From Pseudomonas triclosanedens (GTDB lineage Bacteria > Pseudomonadota > Gammaproteobacteria > Pseudomonadales > Pseudomonadaceae): 64,000 nucleotides of DNA. Shown here piece by piece: positions 52,114 through 61,940 of the stretch. The stretch spans positions 4,887,001-4,951,000 of the forward strand of contig NZ_CP113432.1 of NCBI RefSeq assembly GCF_026686735.1, written 5' to 3'. The position numbers were made by a program, and so were the translations under genes. Within the stretch, counting starts at the first letter, position 1, and each line of letters begins with the position of its first letter. A model generated the notes under the pieces. The model saw only the letters and a program-made list of their open reading frames with translations. It had not been told where the DNA came from and ran no database searches.

Positions 52114-52674
52114 ATGATCGATGACATGTCTCACCACTACCGTGAGATTCTCCTGGGACTGGGCGAAGACCCGGCCCGCGAGGGCCTGCTGGACACGCCC
52201 AAGCGCGCGGCCAAGGCCATGCAGTACCTCTGCCACGGCTACGGGCAGACGCTGGAAGAGATCGTCAACGGCGCACTGTTCGCCTCCGACAACGACGAGA
52301 TGGTGATCGTCAAGGACATCGAGCTCTACTCGCTGTGCGAACACCACCTGCTGCCCTTCATCGGCAAGGCCCATGTGGCATACATTCCCACCGGCAAGGT
52401 GCTGGGCCTGTCGAAGGTGGCACGCATCGTCGACATGTTCGCGCGCCGCCTGCAGATCCAGGAAAGCCTGACTCGCCAGATAGCCGAGGCGATCGAACAG
52501 GTCACCAGCGCTGCCGGCGTGGCGGTGGTGATCGAGGCCCAGCACATGTGCATGATGATGCGCGGCGTGGAGAAGCAGAATTCGGTTATGAACACCTCGG
52601 TGATGCTCGGCTCGTTCCGCGCATCCAACACCACCCGCCAGGAATTCCTGCAATTGATCGGACGGAGCAAGTGA
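52114..52674 (+). CDS. folE: GTP cyclohydrolase I
   Basis: The 186-residue product has zinc and active-site residues in [10 protein letters not shown] and [13 protein letters not shown], and the substrate loop [20 protein letters not shown]. It converts GTP to dihydroneopterin triphosphate. Together with folX and folM here it supplies tetrahydromonapterin. Pseudomonads often have a second folE for folate, so this copy is probably dedicated to the monapterin branch (PA3438/folE1 in PAO1 from memory). Confidence 0.95.
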   Translation: MIDDMSHHYREILLGLGEDPAREGLLDTPKRAAKAMQYLCHGYGQTLEEIVNGALFASDNDEMVIVKDIELYSLCEHHLLPFIGKAHVAYIPTGKVLGLSKVARIVDMFARRLQIQESLTRQIAEAIEQVTSAAGVAVVIEAQHMCMMMRGVEKQNSVMNTSVMLGSFRASNTTRQEFLQLIGRSK

Positions 52675-52675
52675 A

Positions 52676-53047
52676 ATGACGCGACTGGAGCCAGGCATGG
52701 CGCGAATCCGGGTCAAGGATCTGCGCGTGCGCACCTACATCGGCATCAAGGAAGAGGAGATCCTCAACAAGCAGGATGTGCTGATCAACATCACCATCCT
52801 GTACCCGGCCGGCGACGCCGTGCAGGTCAACGATATCGACCATGCGCTGAACTACCGCACCATCACCAAGGCGGTCATCGCCCATGTCGAGGAAAACCGC
52901 TTCGCCCTGCTCGAACGCCTGACCCAGGAACTACTTGACCTGGTGATGGCCAACCCGGCGGTGCATTACGCCGAGGTGGAAGTCGACAAGCCCCACGCCC
53001 TGCGCTTTGCCGAATCGGTATCGATCGCACTGTCTGCCCAGCGCTGA
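52676..53047 (+). CDS. folX: Dihydroneopterin triphosphate 2'-epimerase FolX
   Basis: The 123-residue product has [26 protein letters not shown] at the start and [32 protein letters not shown] in the core, the FolB/FolX fold. FolX epimerises dihydroneopterin triphosphate to the monapterin form. It begins one base after the folE stop. FolB aldolase is a close relative, but the neighbours folM and folE favour FolX. Confidence 0.9.
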   Translation: MTRLEPGMARIRVKDLRVRTYIGIKEEEILNKQDVLINITILYPAGDAVQVNDIDHALNYRTITKAVIAHVEENRFALLERLTQELLDLVMANPAVHYAEVEVDKPHALRFAESVSIALSAQR

Positions 53048-53169
53048 GCCCCGCGCATCCTGAACGCCCGTGCCAGTCGGCCAACGGGCGTTGCTGGCGG
53101 ATCGCCTCCCTCTTAGAATCTGGCCAGCCCCGCCATGCGCCTCTGATGCGCCTACGTGAGAGACACGCC

Positions 53170-53481
53170 ATGACCGAGCCCTTGAACCTGACCAACGAAC
53201 AGCGCACCGAACTCGAAGCCGCCGCCTTCCGCACCCTGGTACAGCACCTGCGTACCCGCAAGGATGTGCAGAACATCGATCTGATGAACCTTGCCGGCTT
53301 TTGCCGCAACTGCCTGTCCAAGTGGTACAAGGCTGCAGCGGACGACAAGGGACTGGAGCTCAGTGCCGACCAGGCCCGCGAAGAGATCTACGGCATGCCT
53401 TACGCCGAATGGAAGGCCAAGTACCAGAAGGAAGCGACGCCCGAACAGCAGTCGGCCTTCGATAACGCGAAGAAGCACTAA
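53170..53481 (+). CDS. DUF1244 family protein
   Basis: The 103-residue soluble protein has FRTLVQHLRTRKDVQNIDLMNLAGFCRNCLSKWYKAAA (residues about 18-55), with two nearby cysteines, and EEIYGMPYAEWKAKYQ, both hallmarks of the DUF1244/SMc04008 family. Function unknown. The HopJ-family gene follows after 13 bases, so the two are probably one operon. It starts about 120 bases after folX. Confidence 0.88.
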   Translation: MTEPLNLTNEQRTELEAAAFRTLVQHLRTRKDVQNIDLMNLAGFCRNCLSKWYKAAADDKGLELSADQAREEIYGMPYAEWKAKYQKEATPEQQSAFDNAKKH

Positions 53482-53494
53482 CGAGTTTGCCTTG

Positions 53495-53833
53495 ATGACC
53501 CTGACCGATTTTCGCGTGCGTCTGCGCAGCGAGCAGCACCTGTTCACCGATACCCTGGCGTTCATCGCCGAACACTACAGCTACAGCCCCAGCGCCTTCA
53601 GCAACGGCACCGTGGAGAACCCTGCGGGGCAGAACGAAGGCTCCTGCAAGACCCTGGGCTTCGCCATTCTCGAAGGACTGAGCCAGGAAGAGACCCTACT
53701 GGCGTTCGGCGAGCACTACCGTGCGGTGCGTGACACCCCGGAAGGCACCGATCACGCCAACATCCGTGCCCTGCAGGCCACCGGCCTGGCCGGCGTCAAG
53801 TTCGAGCGTCAGCCGTTGTCGCGTCGCGGTTGA
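53495..53833 (+). CDS. HopJ-family protein
   Basis: The 112-residue product has HYSYSPSAFSNGTVENPAGQNEGSCKTLGFAILEGLS and FGEHYRAVRDTPEGTDHANIRAL, typical of the HopJ family. Despite the family's name as a type III effector, it is present in many bacteria without type III secretion and is probably a housekeeping protein of unknown role. It is coupled to the DUF1244 gene and followed by a terminator. Confidence 0.9.
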   Translation: MTLTDFRVRLRSEQHLFTDTLAFIAEHYSYSPSAFSNGTVENPAGQNEGSCKTLGFAILEGLSQEETLLAFGEHYRAVRDTPEGTDHANIRALQATGLAGVKFERQPLSRRG

Positions 53834-53848
53834 ACACCAGGGTTCGAT

Positions 53849-53879
53849 GAAAAAAGCCCCGCACCAGCGGGGCTTTTTC
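53849..53879. terminator. Bidirectional terminator after the HopJ gene
   Basis: AAAAAGCCCCGC and GCGGGGCTTTTT form a GC stem with an A tract on one side and a T tract on the other. It lies 16 bases after the HopJ-family stop. Confidence 0.9.
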
Positions 53880-53984
53880 TTGGCCGCTCGCTGGCCGAAA
53901 GGTGCGACGGCGCCCTGCATTCCCGGGCTGATCACGTCAGAACAAGAAGGCTCCGCCGCCCCGCGGCACCTGGCGGCCCCAGAA

Positions 53985-54010
53985 AGAAAAAGGCCCCGCA
54001 AGCGGGGCCT
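53985..54010 (-). terminator. Terminator after trxB
   Basis: On the minus strand AGGCCCCGC and GCGGGGCCT pair, followed by TTTTTCTTTCT. It starts 28 bases beyond the trxB stop and is separate from the terminator at 53849. Confidence 0.88.
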
Positions 54011-54037
54011 CTTCCTGCACGCCGGCTCTTCGGGCCG

Positions 54038-55015
<978 letters not shown>

Positions 55016-55031
55016 TCAGGCAAAAGAAAAG

Positions 55032-55077
55032 GGAGCTGCCAAAGTACCAGGGGGAAGGTTGGAGGAACGGCAGCTCC
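55032..55077 (-). promoter_or_regulatory. Terminator-like hairpin in the trxB leader region
   Basis: GGAGCTGCC and GGCAGCTCC pair perfectly around 28 bases. On the minus strand the stem is followed by CTTTTCTTTT, 47 bases before the trxB ATG. No minus-strand gene lies upstream, so it may be an attenuator in the trxB leader or the end of a small RNA. The rest of the 388-base gap to 55373 shows no gene. Confidence 0.45.
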
Positions 55078-55373
55078 TCTGAAAGGTTTTTTACGCGGGA
55101 CCGCATGGACAGGGAGAACATCAGCGATGCGGTGTGGGGTGAACCACGGGAGAGATTGTCCCGCAGATTTCCCGAATACCCTTGAGATATGTCAGGCACA
55201 TCCGAATTCGCCATTGATCCCGCGCAAATCAGCTTGTGGCGCAGATTACAGCGCTGGCCGACGTCTACAGAAATGTCGAATCTCAATTCACCCGATAGCC
55301 AATGCCTATACGCGCGCATCTCCATTGAGTCTGACTAGACTGATGCAATCGCCAAAGGCCCCTCGCTCACTGC

Positions 55374-57305
55374 ATGAATCTTCGCGCCCGTCTGCTCCTG
55401 CTGTTCCTGCCCCTGTTCGCCGCGAGCCTCGCGGGGGTATGGGTGCTATCGGACATGATCCTGCTCGACCGCTTCGACCGCGGCGATCGCCAGCGCCTGG
55501 CCGATGAGGTGCGCATCGTCCACAAGCGCATCGGCTTCGAGAAACAGCGCTACCTCGACATTGCCCGCAGCTATGCCTGGTGGGACAGCAGCTACGCCTT
55601 CATGCAAAAGCCCGACTCGAAGTTCGTCGAGGAAAACCTCGAAGTCGATATGCTCGGATTCCTCGGATTCGACTACGTGATGTATGTCGATGGCGACGGA
55701 CGCATCGCCGGTCAGCGGTGGAAGCTCGACCACCTGCCCGAACGTTTCCCCGGCATCGCCGTGCCCAGCGCCGGCGACCTGCAGCGAGACATCCTGAAAA
55801 CCGCGATCGACCTCGGCGCCCTGAAGTTCAACGACGATACGAAGCACAGCATCGATCAACTGGTGCAGATCAGCGGCTTGCCCCAGCTATTGCTGAGCTA
55901 CCCGATCAGCAACACCGCCGGACAGGCAAAACCCGCCGGCGCTCTGATCGCCGGCGTACTCTTCGACAGGAGGCGCATGTCCGCGCTGGAGAACCAGATG
56001 GGCGCGCGGCTGCGCCTGGCCAACGACACCAGGCCGGACAGCGAATGGCGGCCGCTGAACATTCCGAGCAATCGCGGCGCCACCCTGCTCAGCCCGCGCC
56101 AGGTGCTCGGCCGCAACAAGCAGCAGATGTCGCTGCTGTACCTCAGCTCCCAGGGACAGCCACAGATGCGCATCGATGTCATCAGCCCGCGACCGCTCTA
56201 CCTCCAGGGCAGGCAATCGATCCGACTCTTCCTCTACCTGGCGCTGGCCTTGCTGGCCACCGCCCTGCTGCTGGCCTACCTGGCCCTGGAGTTCTGGATC
56301 ATCCGCCGCGTACGCACCCTGAATCGCGAGGTATCCAGCATCGGCCAGGACGAAAGCCAGCAACGCCTGGGCAGCCTGGGGAACGACGAACTGGGGCAAC
56401 TGGCCGGTGAGATGAACCACATGCTCGACCGCCTGGAGCAGAGCGAGGCGCGGGACCGGGCGATCCTCAATGCCATCCACGACGGCTACTTCGAGATGGA
56501 TGACCAGGGCATCATCCTCACAGCCAACACCGCGCTGTGCCGGATGCTCGGTTACGCGGAGGAAGAACTCATCGGCCAGCACTACCGGATGCTGTTGCTG
56601 GACGCCGACCTGGAGCGCGCCCAGAGCCTTTACCGACAAGTGCGCAGCGAGCAGGAGGAAACCACCTTCGCCGCACCGTTCAAGCGCCACGACGGCAGGC
56701 TGGTCAACTTCGAGACGCGCATGTCGGCGATCCGCGACGCCCACGGCGGGTTCGCCGGCCTGCGCGGCATCCTGCGCGACATCAGCGACCAGATCGCCTA
56801 CCAGAACCAGTTGATCGACCTTGCCTTCCGCGATGCCGTAACCGGCCTGGGCAACCGCAAGGCGTTCGATGAGCAACTGCCCGCTGCCATCAGCCGCTGC
56901 GAGCGCATCGCCCTGCTCTATATCGACCTGGACAAGTTCAAGCAGGTCAACGACCGCTTCGGCCACGCTGTCGGCGACGACCTGCTCAATGCAGTCGGCG
57001 AACGCCTGCGCAGCAGCCTGCGGCAACCCGACCAGGCATTCCGGCTGGGGGGAGACGAGTTCGCCGTACTGCTCGAAGAAGCCGAGCCAGCCCAGGCCGA
57101 GAGCCTCGGCATGCGCCTGCTGCGGGTGCTGGGCAACGCCTATGGACTAGCCGGCCAGCACATCGACTTCGTCACGCCGAGCATCGGCATCGCACTTTAT
57201 CCACAGGACGCGAAAGATGCCGACGCCCTCACCCACGCCGCCGACATAGCCATGTACCAGGCCAAGCAGGAACGCAACCGCTGCCTGCGTTACAAGCCCG
57301 CCTGA
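55374..57305 (+). CDS. Diguanylate cyclase with CHASE4, HAMP, PAS and GGDEF domains
   Basis: The 643-residue inner-membrane protein has two helices (about 5-30 and 282-305) enclosing a periplasmic CHASE4-type sensor. This is followed by HAMP (about 305-355), PAS (about 365-475) and GGDEF (about 480-640). The active site GGDEF is intact (559-563), and the inhibitory RQPD site (550-553) lies the required five residues upstream. It should therefore make c-di-GMP with product inhibition. The signal is unknown. The gene is divergent from trxB and precedes cysZ, as in PAO1 PA0847 from memory. Confidence 0.92.
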   Translation: MNLRARLLLLFLPLFAASLAGVWVLSDMILLDRFDRGDRQRLADEVRIVHKRIGFEKQRYLDIARSYAWWDSSYAFMQKPDSKFVEENLEVDMLGFLGFDYVMYVDGDGRIAGQRWKLDHLPERFPGIAVPSAGDLQRDILKTAIDLGALKFNDDTKHSIDQLVQISGLPQLLLSYPISNTAGQAKPAGALIAGVLFDRRRMSALENQMGARLRLANDTRPDSEWRPLNIPSNRGATLLSPRQVLGRNKQQMSLLYLSSQGQPQMRIDVISPRPLYLQGRQSIRLFLYLALALLATALLLAYLALEFWIIRRVRTLNREVSSIGQDESQQRLGSLGNDELGQLAGEMNHMLDRLEQSEARDRAILNAIHDGYFEMDDQGIILTANTALCRMLGYAEEELIGQHYRMLLLDADLERAQSLYRQVRSEQEETTFAAPFKRHDGRLVNFETRMSAIRDAHGGFAGLRGILRDISDQIAYQNQLIDLAFRDAVTGLGNRKAFDEQLPAAISRCERIALLYIDLDKFKQVNDRFGHAVGDDLLNAVGERLRSSLRQPDQAFRLGGDEFAVLLEEAEPAQAESLGMRLLRVLGNAYGLAGQHIDFVTPSIGIALYPQDAKDADALTHAADIAMYQAKQERNRCLRYKPA

Positions 57306-57396
57306 ACTCTCACACACCCGGCAAAACAGACGGCTCGCCGGCACTTCGCCGGGTCTGCTAAGGTCGCAGGTGCTTTACCCCTGGAGAGTGAATCCA

Positions 57397-58137
57397 ATGT
57401 CTACCCTGAGCGGCCCGCAATATCTCGGCGAAGGCCTGAAACTGATGATGCGTCCCGGTCTGCGGCTGTTCGTACTGCTGCCGCTGAGCATCAATATCCT
57501 GCTCTTCATCGGCCTGGTCGGCTTCGCCATGAACCAGTTCAGCCACTGGGTCGACTGGCTCATGCCGAGCCTGCCGGAATGGGCGAGCTTCCTGCAGTTC
57601 ATCCTGTGGCCGCTGTTCGTAGCCCTGGTCCTGCTGATCGTATTCTTCACCTTCACCATGATCGCCAACCTGATCGCCGCGCCGTTCAACGGCTTCCTCG
57701 CGGAGAAGGTGGAAGTAGTGGTACGCGGTACCGATGACTTCCCGGCCTTCAGTTGGAGCGAACTGATGGCGATGGTGCCGCGCACCATCGGCCGCGAACT
57801 GCGCAAGCTCGGCTACTTCCTGCCACGCGCCATCGCCCTGTTCATCCTCAGCCTGATCCCCGGCCTGAACCTGATCGCCACGCCGCTCTGGTTGCTGTTC
57901 GGCGTGTGGATGATGGCCGTGCAGTACATCGACTACCCGGCGGACAACCACAAACTGGGCTGGAACGAGATGCTCGCCTGGCTGCGCAGCAAGCGCTGGG
58001 CGTGCATGGGCTTTGGCGGAGTGACCTACCTGGCGCTGCTGATCCCGCTGGTCAACCTGGTCGCCATGCCCGCCGCCGTGGCCGGCGCGGTGCTGTTCTG
58101 GGTGCGCGAGGAAGGCGAGAAAGCACTGGTGAAGTAG
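57397..58137 (+). CDS. cysZ: Sulfate transporter CysZ
   Basis: The 246-residue product has the CysZ layout: hydrophobic helices near 25-50, 65-95, 140-165 and 200-235, with [23 protein letters not shown] and the late [24 protein letters not shown] being diagnostic. It brings sulfate into the cell for cysteine synthesis. ATG 57397 has GGAGAG upstream. A longer in-frame start at 57370 is less likely. It is the last gene before the non-syntenic cassette. Confidence 0.93.
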   Translation: MSTLSGPQYLGEGLKLMMRPGLRLFVLLPLSINILLFIGLVGFAMNQFSHWVDWLMPSLPEWASFLQFILWPLFVALVLLIVFFTFTMIANLIAAPFNGFLAEKVEVVVRGTDDFPAFSWSELMAMVPRTIGRELRKLGYFLPRAIALFILSLIPGLNLIATPLWLLFGVWMMAVQYIDYPADNHKLGWNEMLAWLRSKRWACMGFGGVTYLALLIPLVNLVAMPAAVAGAVLFWVREEGEKALVK

Positions 58138-58247
58138 GCCAGCACGGGGCAGGTATGCGCCGCGCCGGCGAGAGTCACCTCAGCGGGGCCTACTGCGCAG
58201 GTGCCGGTGGCTCACTACAGCCACCTCTCCGCGGAGGCGGCGACTCG

Positions 58248-58886
58248 TCAAATGGGGATCAACTCACCCAGAAGATCGCGCCACTGCCGCTGACTACAAG
58301 CAACAGGCGCACGAGGCGGGGGCAAAGGCGAGTCGCGACGAAATATGGCGCGGGGAAAATAGCTGGACGCTGAATCGGTCCTCACGACGGTCAATGCGCT
58401 GGACACGCCGGACAGAACAGTCTCATGCAGCTCGTAGCGAGGCACATCGTATGTCGCAGGCGCGCAATACTGCGTTGAGCCCAACGCATCCAACCTGCCG
58501 GTCAGCCCGGTCTCCTGCAGCTCACTCTGCTTTTCACCATAGCGAACACGAACCTCACGCCAATCTCCGTCGTCATCTGGCGTGAAGCAATATCTGATGT
58601 TGGTGACTTCGCCACTGACCACTCGACTGGCGACATTGAACAAGTGGTCGTGAACCTTATCGAATTGCTCAGCAACGTGCTTTTGATCCGCTGGCCAAAG
58701 GTGCAGACGGATAGTCTCATGTGACGACAGCGTCGCCAGCCGCACATGAATGAAGCCCAGCGGATGCCAAACCGGCTGCAGTGAATCCAGCAGTGGCTTT
58801 ACCAGTTCCGCAAGTTCCCGACGATCATCAGCGGTGGAGGGCTGCTCGAACCAGCTGCACAGACGCCATTCAGCGCCGCTACTCAT
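58248..58886 (-). CDS. Unknown soluble protein with cupin-like histidine pattern (third gene of the cassette)
   Basis: The product is 212 residues, soluble, with no signal peptide. HPLGFIHVRLATLSSHETIRLHLWP is followed by KVHDHLFNVASRVVSGEVTN, where HDH and a glycine spaced as in cupin motif 1 suggest a double-stranded beta-helix with a metal site. A later His in YELHETVLSG could be the motif 2 ligand. I do not recognise a named family. The start at 58886 overlaps the end of the membrane-protein gene by eight bases. Codon and base use is lower in GC than in the flanking genes. Enzymatic role, if any, is unknown; a nucleotide-modifying or oxygenase function would be speculation. Confidence 0.7.
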   Translation of the reverse strand: MSSGAEWRLCSWFEQPSTADDRRELAELVKPLLDSLQPVWHPLGFIHVRLATLSSHETIRLHLWPADQKHVAEQFDKVHDHLFNVASRVVSGEVTNIRYCFTPDDDGDWREVRVRYGEKQSELQETGLTGRLDALGSTQYCAPATYDVPRYELHETVLSGVSSALTVVRTDSASSYFPRAIFRRDSPLPPPRAPVACSQRQWRDLLGELIPI

Positions 58887-59796
58887 AGGGAGTTCCTGGC
58901 TTACGGAGCAATGTCAGTACCGGCGCAAGATCTTCATCCGAGAGGCCATGACCCGACAGGCCAACGGCACTCAGCGCTGTCTTCAACGAGGCAAGGTCAG
59001 AAACAGCGGCACACTCAGCCTCGCCACCGACAATCGGTCTGGATTGCTCACGCAGGAGTCGGTACTCATTGTTTAGCGCCGTGTAGTAGTAGCTACCACT
59101 ATCGCACTTCAATGCTGGGGCTGTTGGGTCTTCTCGCGTCTCGATTGCACAAGTCTCGGCAAGGTCGACGCGGAAACTACTGAAGTGATCCACAACGTAG
59201 ATATCGACATCCAGCAGGGTCGCTGTACTGGCAACGCGCTTGCTGATCAGCACGGTGGCGAGTAGCTCCTGCTTCACTCGCTCGGTTGTCCAGTTCCCTT
59301 CGCGCTCCCCCCTCAGAGTGCCGGAGCGATAGCGGGCGTGCCGTTCGCACAACAGGGTATTCTCAGGATTCAGGATAATCGCTTCGACGGACTTGGAGGT
59401 GCTACTGCTTCTGGCCCGCTTCTGCATTTCTCGCAAAACCGCCGATCTGAAGTAGCGTCCGCAGCCACCAGCAAAGCTCCACTTGTTGGAGCTATTCAGC
59501 GCATCTGCAAAGTACGTCTTCACTTCCCAGGGATCGACCATAGCAAGGCCGAGAACCTTGCTCCTGAAGGGGTCGACCCATTTTAGAAATGCGGCGATAA
59601 GAACAGTGACGACCATTGTCGTCGACGCATCCTCAAGTATTTTGGCGATGAGGGGCAGCCCGCCCTGCGAAAGGGTCGGGGCAAATCTGGGAATCACAAA
59701 ATAGCGAACCCCCAGTAGAACAATCACCAAAAGAAGAACTGCAACGAAAAATATGCGGCTAGCTTTCTTTCGATCGAGTAACTGCTCCAGCGTCAT
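58879..59796 (-). CDS. Two-helix membrane protein with large cytosolic domain (second gene of the cassette)
   Basis: The 305-residue product has two N-terminal helices (about 12-34 and 52-72) with a short loop between. A soluble domain of about 230 residues follows. It contains WSFAGGCGRYFRSAVLREMQ, VEAIILNPENTLLCERHARYR and VDIYVVDHFSSFRVDLAET, patterns that remind me of PLD-like or sensor domains in bacterial conflict proteins, though I cannot name the family. The two-helix anchor plus soluble sensor fits a membrane effector. The ATG overlaps the kinase stop (ATGA at 59796-59793). At 59701-59760, 26 of 60 bases are G or C, far below the neighbourhood. Function inferred only. Confidence 0.72.
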   Translation of the reverse strand: MTLEQLLDRKKASRIFFVAVLLLVIVLLGVRYFVIPRFAPTLSQGGLPLIAKILEDASTTMVVTVLIAAFLKWVDPFRSKVLGLAMVDPWEVKTYFADALNSSNKWSFAGGCGRYFRSAVLREMQKRARSSSTSKSVEAIILNPENTLLCERHARYRSGTLRGEREGNWTTERVKQELLATVLISKRVASTATLLDVDIYVVDHFSSFRVDLAETCAIETREDPTAPALKCDSGSYYYTALNNEYRLLREQSRPIVGGEAECAAVSDLASLKTALSAVGLSGHGLSDEDLAPVLTLLRKPGTPYE

Positions 59797-60464
59797 GGGG
59801 TTAGAACCGGACTGAGCGCACGCAACACGCGCGCGGTGATTTCCTCGGGAGGTCCGCCGAACGCTTCTACGTTCAGCCAACCCAGCCGCTGGGCAAGCTG
59901 GCTGTAGATCGTGCGCGCGGTGGCAAGGCCGGCGGTATCGCTTTCGTAGGCGTCCAGCGGGCGAGCGCCCTGGGCCTGTTCGGAGCGGGAAATCCGGCGG
60001 CGCTCTGCCTCTGCTTCATCGACTTCAAGCAATACCGTTGCGTCCGCGCGCGGCATGCCCAGGGTTTCGAACTCCAGGTGCTCGACCCACTTCTGGAATT
60101 CGAGCTGCTCCGCCGCAGGCAGGCGGCACGCCTGGTGCGCCACGTTGGAGTACACGTAGCGGTCGCAGATCACCAGCTTGCCGGCGGCGAGGTCGGCTCG
60201 GATCTGCCGGGCCTTCTCCGAACGTTCCAGCGCAAACAGGGCGGCACTGAATGTCGGGTGGATGGCCTTCGCGTCGCCGAGCTTGTCCATCAGCATCGCC
60301 CTCACCGTGGAGCCGAGGAACGAATGGTCGTAGTCCGGAAAGCCGTAGACGGCCACTTCGCGCCCGGCGTTCTCGAAGATGGATTGGAGCGCGGTCACTT
60401 GCGTCCGCTTGCCCGTGCCGTCGACACCCTCGATAGCCAGTAGGAACCCTGTAGAACTGTTCAT
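59793..60464 (-). CDS. Thymidylate-kinase-like nucleotide kinase, mycobacterial type (first gene of the cassette)
   Basis: The 223-residue product is a dTMP kinase homologue. The P-loop is GVDGTGKRT (about 18-26), with Arg after the lysine as in Mycobacterium tuberculosis TMPK. DRYVYSNVAHQACRL (about 101-115) is the nucleotide-binding DRY motif. SRSEQAQGARPLDAYESD forms the lid region. Pseudomonads already have a housekeeping tmk next to holB, so this is probably an extra copy with a dedicated role. The ATG at 60464 has no strong ribosome site, and a GTG five codons upstream is possible. It is followed by two overlapping genes. Base composition is closer to the genome than the other two. Confidence 0.85.
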   Translation of the reverse strand: MNSSTGFLLAIEGVDGTGKRTQVTALQSIFENAGREVAVYGFPDYDHSFLGSTVRAMLMDKLGDAKAIHPTFSAALFALERSEKARQIRADLAAGKLVICDRYVYSNVAHQACRLPAAEQLEFQKWVEHLEFETLGMPRADATVLLEVDEAEAERRRISRSEQAQGARPLDAYESDTAGLATARTIYSQLAQRLGWLNVEAFGGPPEEITARVLRALSPVLTP

Positions 60465-60731
60465 TGATAGATAAGCCACGCCATGAAGTGAAGTTTCCGC
60501 GAGCGCTCTGCGAACCGGAAACGGGCCCGGCGGCGCACTCTCAACGTGGCCAGCGGAAAGCCGACGTTGCGGGCCGCATCTTAACGTAATCCCCGGAGAT
60601 AGCCGAGCCTCCGGCGTCGCGCCTCGCAGCGTGGCCCTGCGCGGAGCGCGGCTTGCAGACAGGCCGGCGCTGTCATGTATCGATCATCGCAACGTCATCG
60701 GCGCGCCACTGCGCGCCGCGACACTGCGGTC

Positions 60732-61937
60732 ATGACCACGACACTCCTGCGCATCGCGCTGATCAGCGAAACCTTCCCGCCAGAGATCAACGGCGTCGCC
60801 AACACCCTGGGCCGGCTGGCCGCAGGTTTGTTGCGCCGGGGACACCAGATCCAGGTTGTGCGCCCACGCCAGTACATCGATGGGAGCCGGCACAGCGACG
60901 CTGAACTGGTTCTGACCCGGGGCTGGCCGCTGCCGGGCTATCCGGGGCTGCAATGGGGCCAGTCCTGCCTGCACAAGCTGTTGCGCCACTGGAAACGCCT
61001 TCGCCCCGACGTGCTCTACATCGCCACCGAAGGCCCGCTGGGGCTGGCCGCCCTGCGCGCGGCGCGGCGCCTGCAGATACCGGTGATCAGCGGCTTCCAC
61101 ACCAACTTCCAGCAATACAGCGCACACTATGGTTTCGGTCCGCTGATGCGCCTGGTGACGCTGTACCTGCGCTGGTTCCACAACCGCACGCTGCAAACCC
61201 TGGTGCCCAGCGTCAGCCAGTCGCTGGAGTTGCAGCGCCGCGGCTTCGAGCACCTCGCCCAGTTGTCGCGCGGCGTCGACAGCCAACTGTTCCATCCAGG
61301 CCGCCGCGATGACACGCTGCGCGGCGAATGGGGCCTGGGGGAGCGCGACATCGCGGTGCTGCACGTGGGGCGCCTGGCGGCAGAGAAGAACCTGCTGCAA
61401 CTGGGCAGTTGCTTCCGTGCGCTCTGCGCCGCACACCCGCAACTCAGGCTGCGCCTGGTGATAGTCGGCGACGGCCCGCAGCGTGCGCAGCTCCAGCGGG
61501 AGATGCCCGAGGCAGTGTTCTGCGGCCTGCAACGAGGCGAGGAACTGGCTCGCCACTACGCTTGCGGCGACCTGTTTCTCTTTCCCAGCCTGTCGGAAAC
61601 CTTCGGCAACGTGGTGCTCGAAGCACTGGCCTCAGGTCTGGCGGTCGTGGCGTTCGACCAGGCCGCAGCCGGACAGCACATTCGCCACGGGCATAACGGC
61701 ACTCTGGCGACGCCGGGGGACAATGATGGTTTCTTCGAAGCCGCCAGTTGGTTGCTGGAAGACCCCGAACGCCTGCGCCGGGTACGCCTGAATGCCCGCC
61801 ACCACGCCAGCCACCAGGCCTGGGATGCGGTGGTGGATCGTTTCGAAGGCTATCTGCACGAGGCGTGCCGGGCGACTTCGGCGGGAAAGACCGCCCCCAG
61901 CCCGGGACAGGTAGAGGGGTCTTCCCTGCACAAGTGA
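60732..61937 (+). CDS. GT4/GT1-family glycosyltransferase
   Basis: The 401-residue retaining glycosyltransferase has SETFPPEINGVANTLGRLA at the start of the first Rossmann fold and SRGVDSQLFHPGRR, then HVGRLAAEKNL. The second fold ends with the E-x7-E motif in SETFGNVVLEALASG. It is similar to bacterial alpha-mannosyl or glucosyltransferases acting on membrane lipids. The acceptor is unknown. The ATG at 60732 is preferred over 60675, whose extension is arginine-rich noise. It ends three bases before the DegV stop on the other strand. Confidence 0.88.
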   Translation: MTTTLLRIALISETFPPEINGVANTLGRLAAGLLRRGHQIQVVRPRQYIDGSRHSDAELVLTRGWPLPGYPGLQWGQSCLHKLLRHWKRLRPDVLYIATEGPLGLAALRAARRLQIPVISGFHTNFQQYSAHYGFGPLMRLVTLYLRWFHNRTLQTLVPSVSQSLELQRRGFEHLAQLSRGVDSQLFHPGRRDDTLRGEWGLGERDIAVLHVGRLAAEKNLLQLGSCFRALCAAHPQLRLRLVIVGDGPQRAQLQREMPEAVFCGLQRGEELARHYACGDLFLFPSLSETFGNVVLEALASGLAVVAFDQAAAGQHIRHGHNGTLATPGDNDGFFEAASWLLEDPERLRRVRLNARHHASHQAWDAVVDRFEGYLHEACRATSAGKTAPSPGQVEGSSLHK

Positions 61938-61940
61938 GGA

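Noticed and set aside
53495..53833. HopJ called as a type III effector
   Set aside because: The name is historical; no type III secretion genes are here and the family is widespread in non-pathogens.
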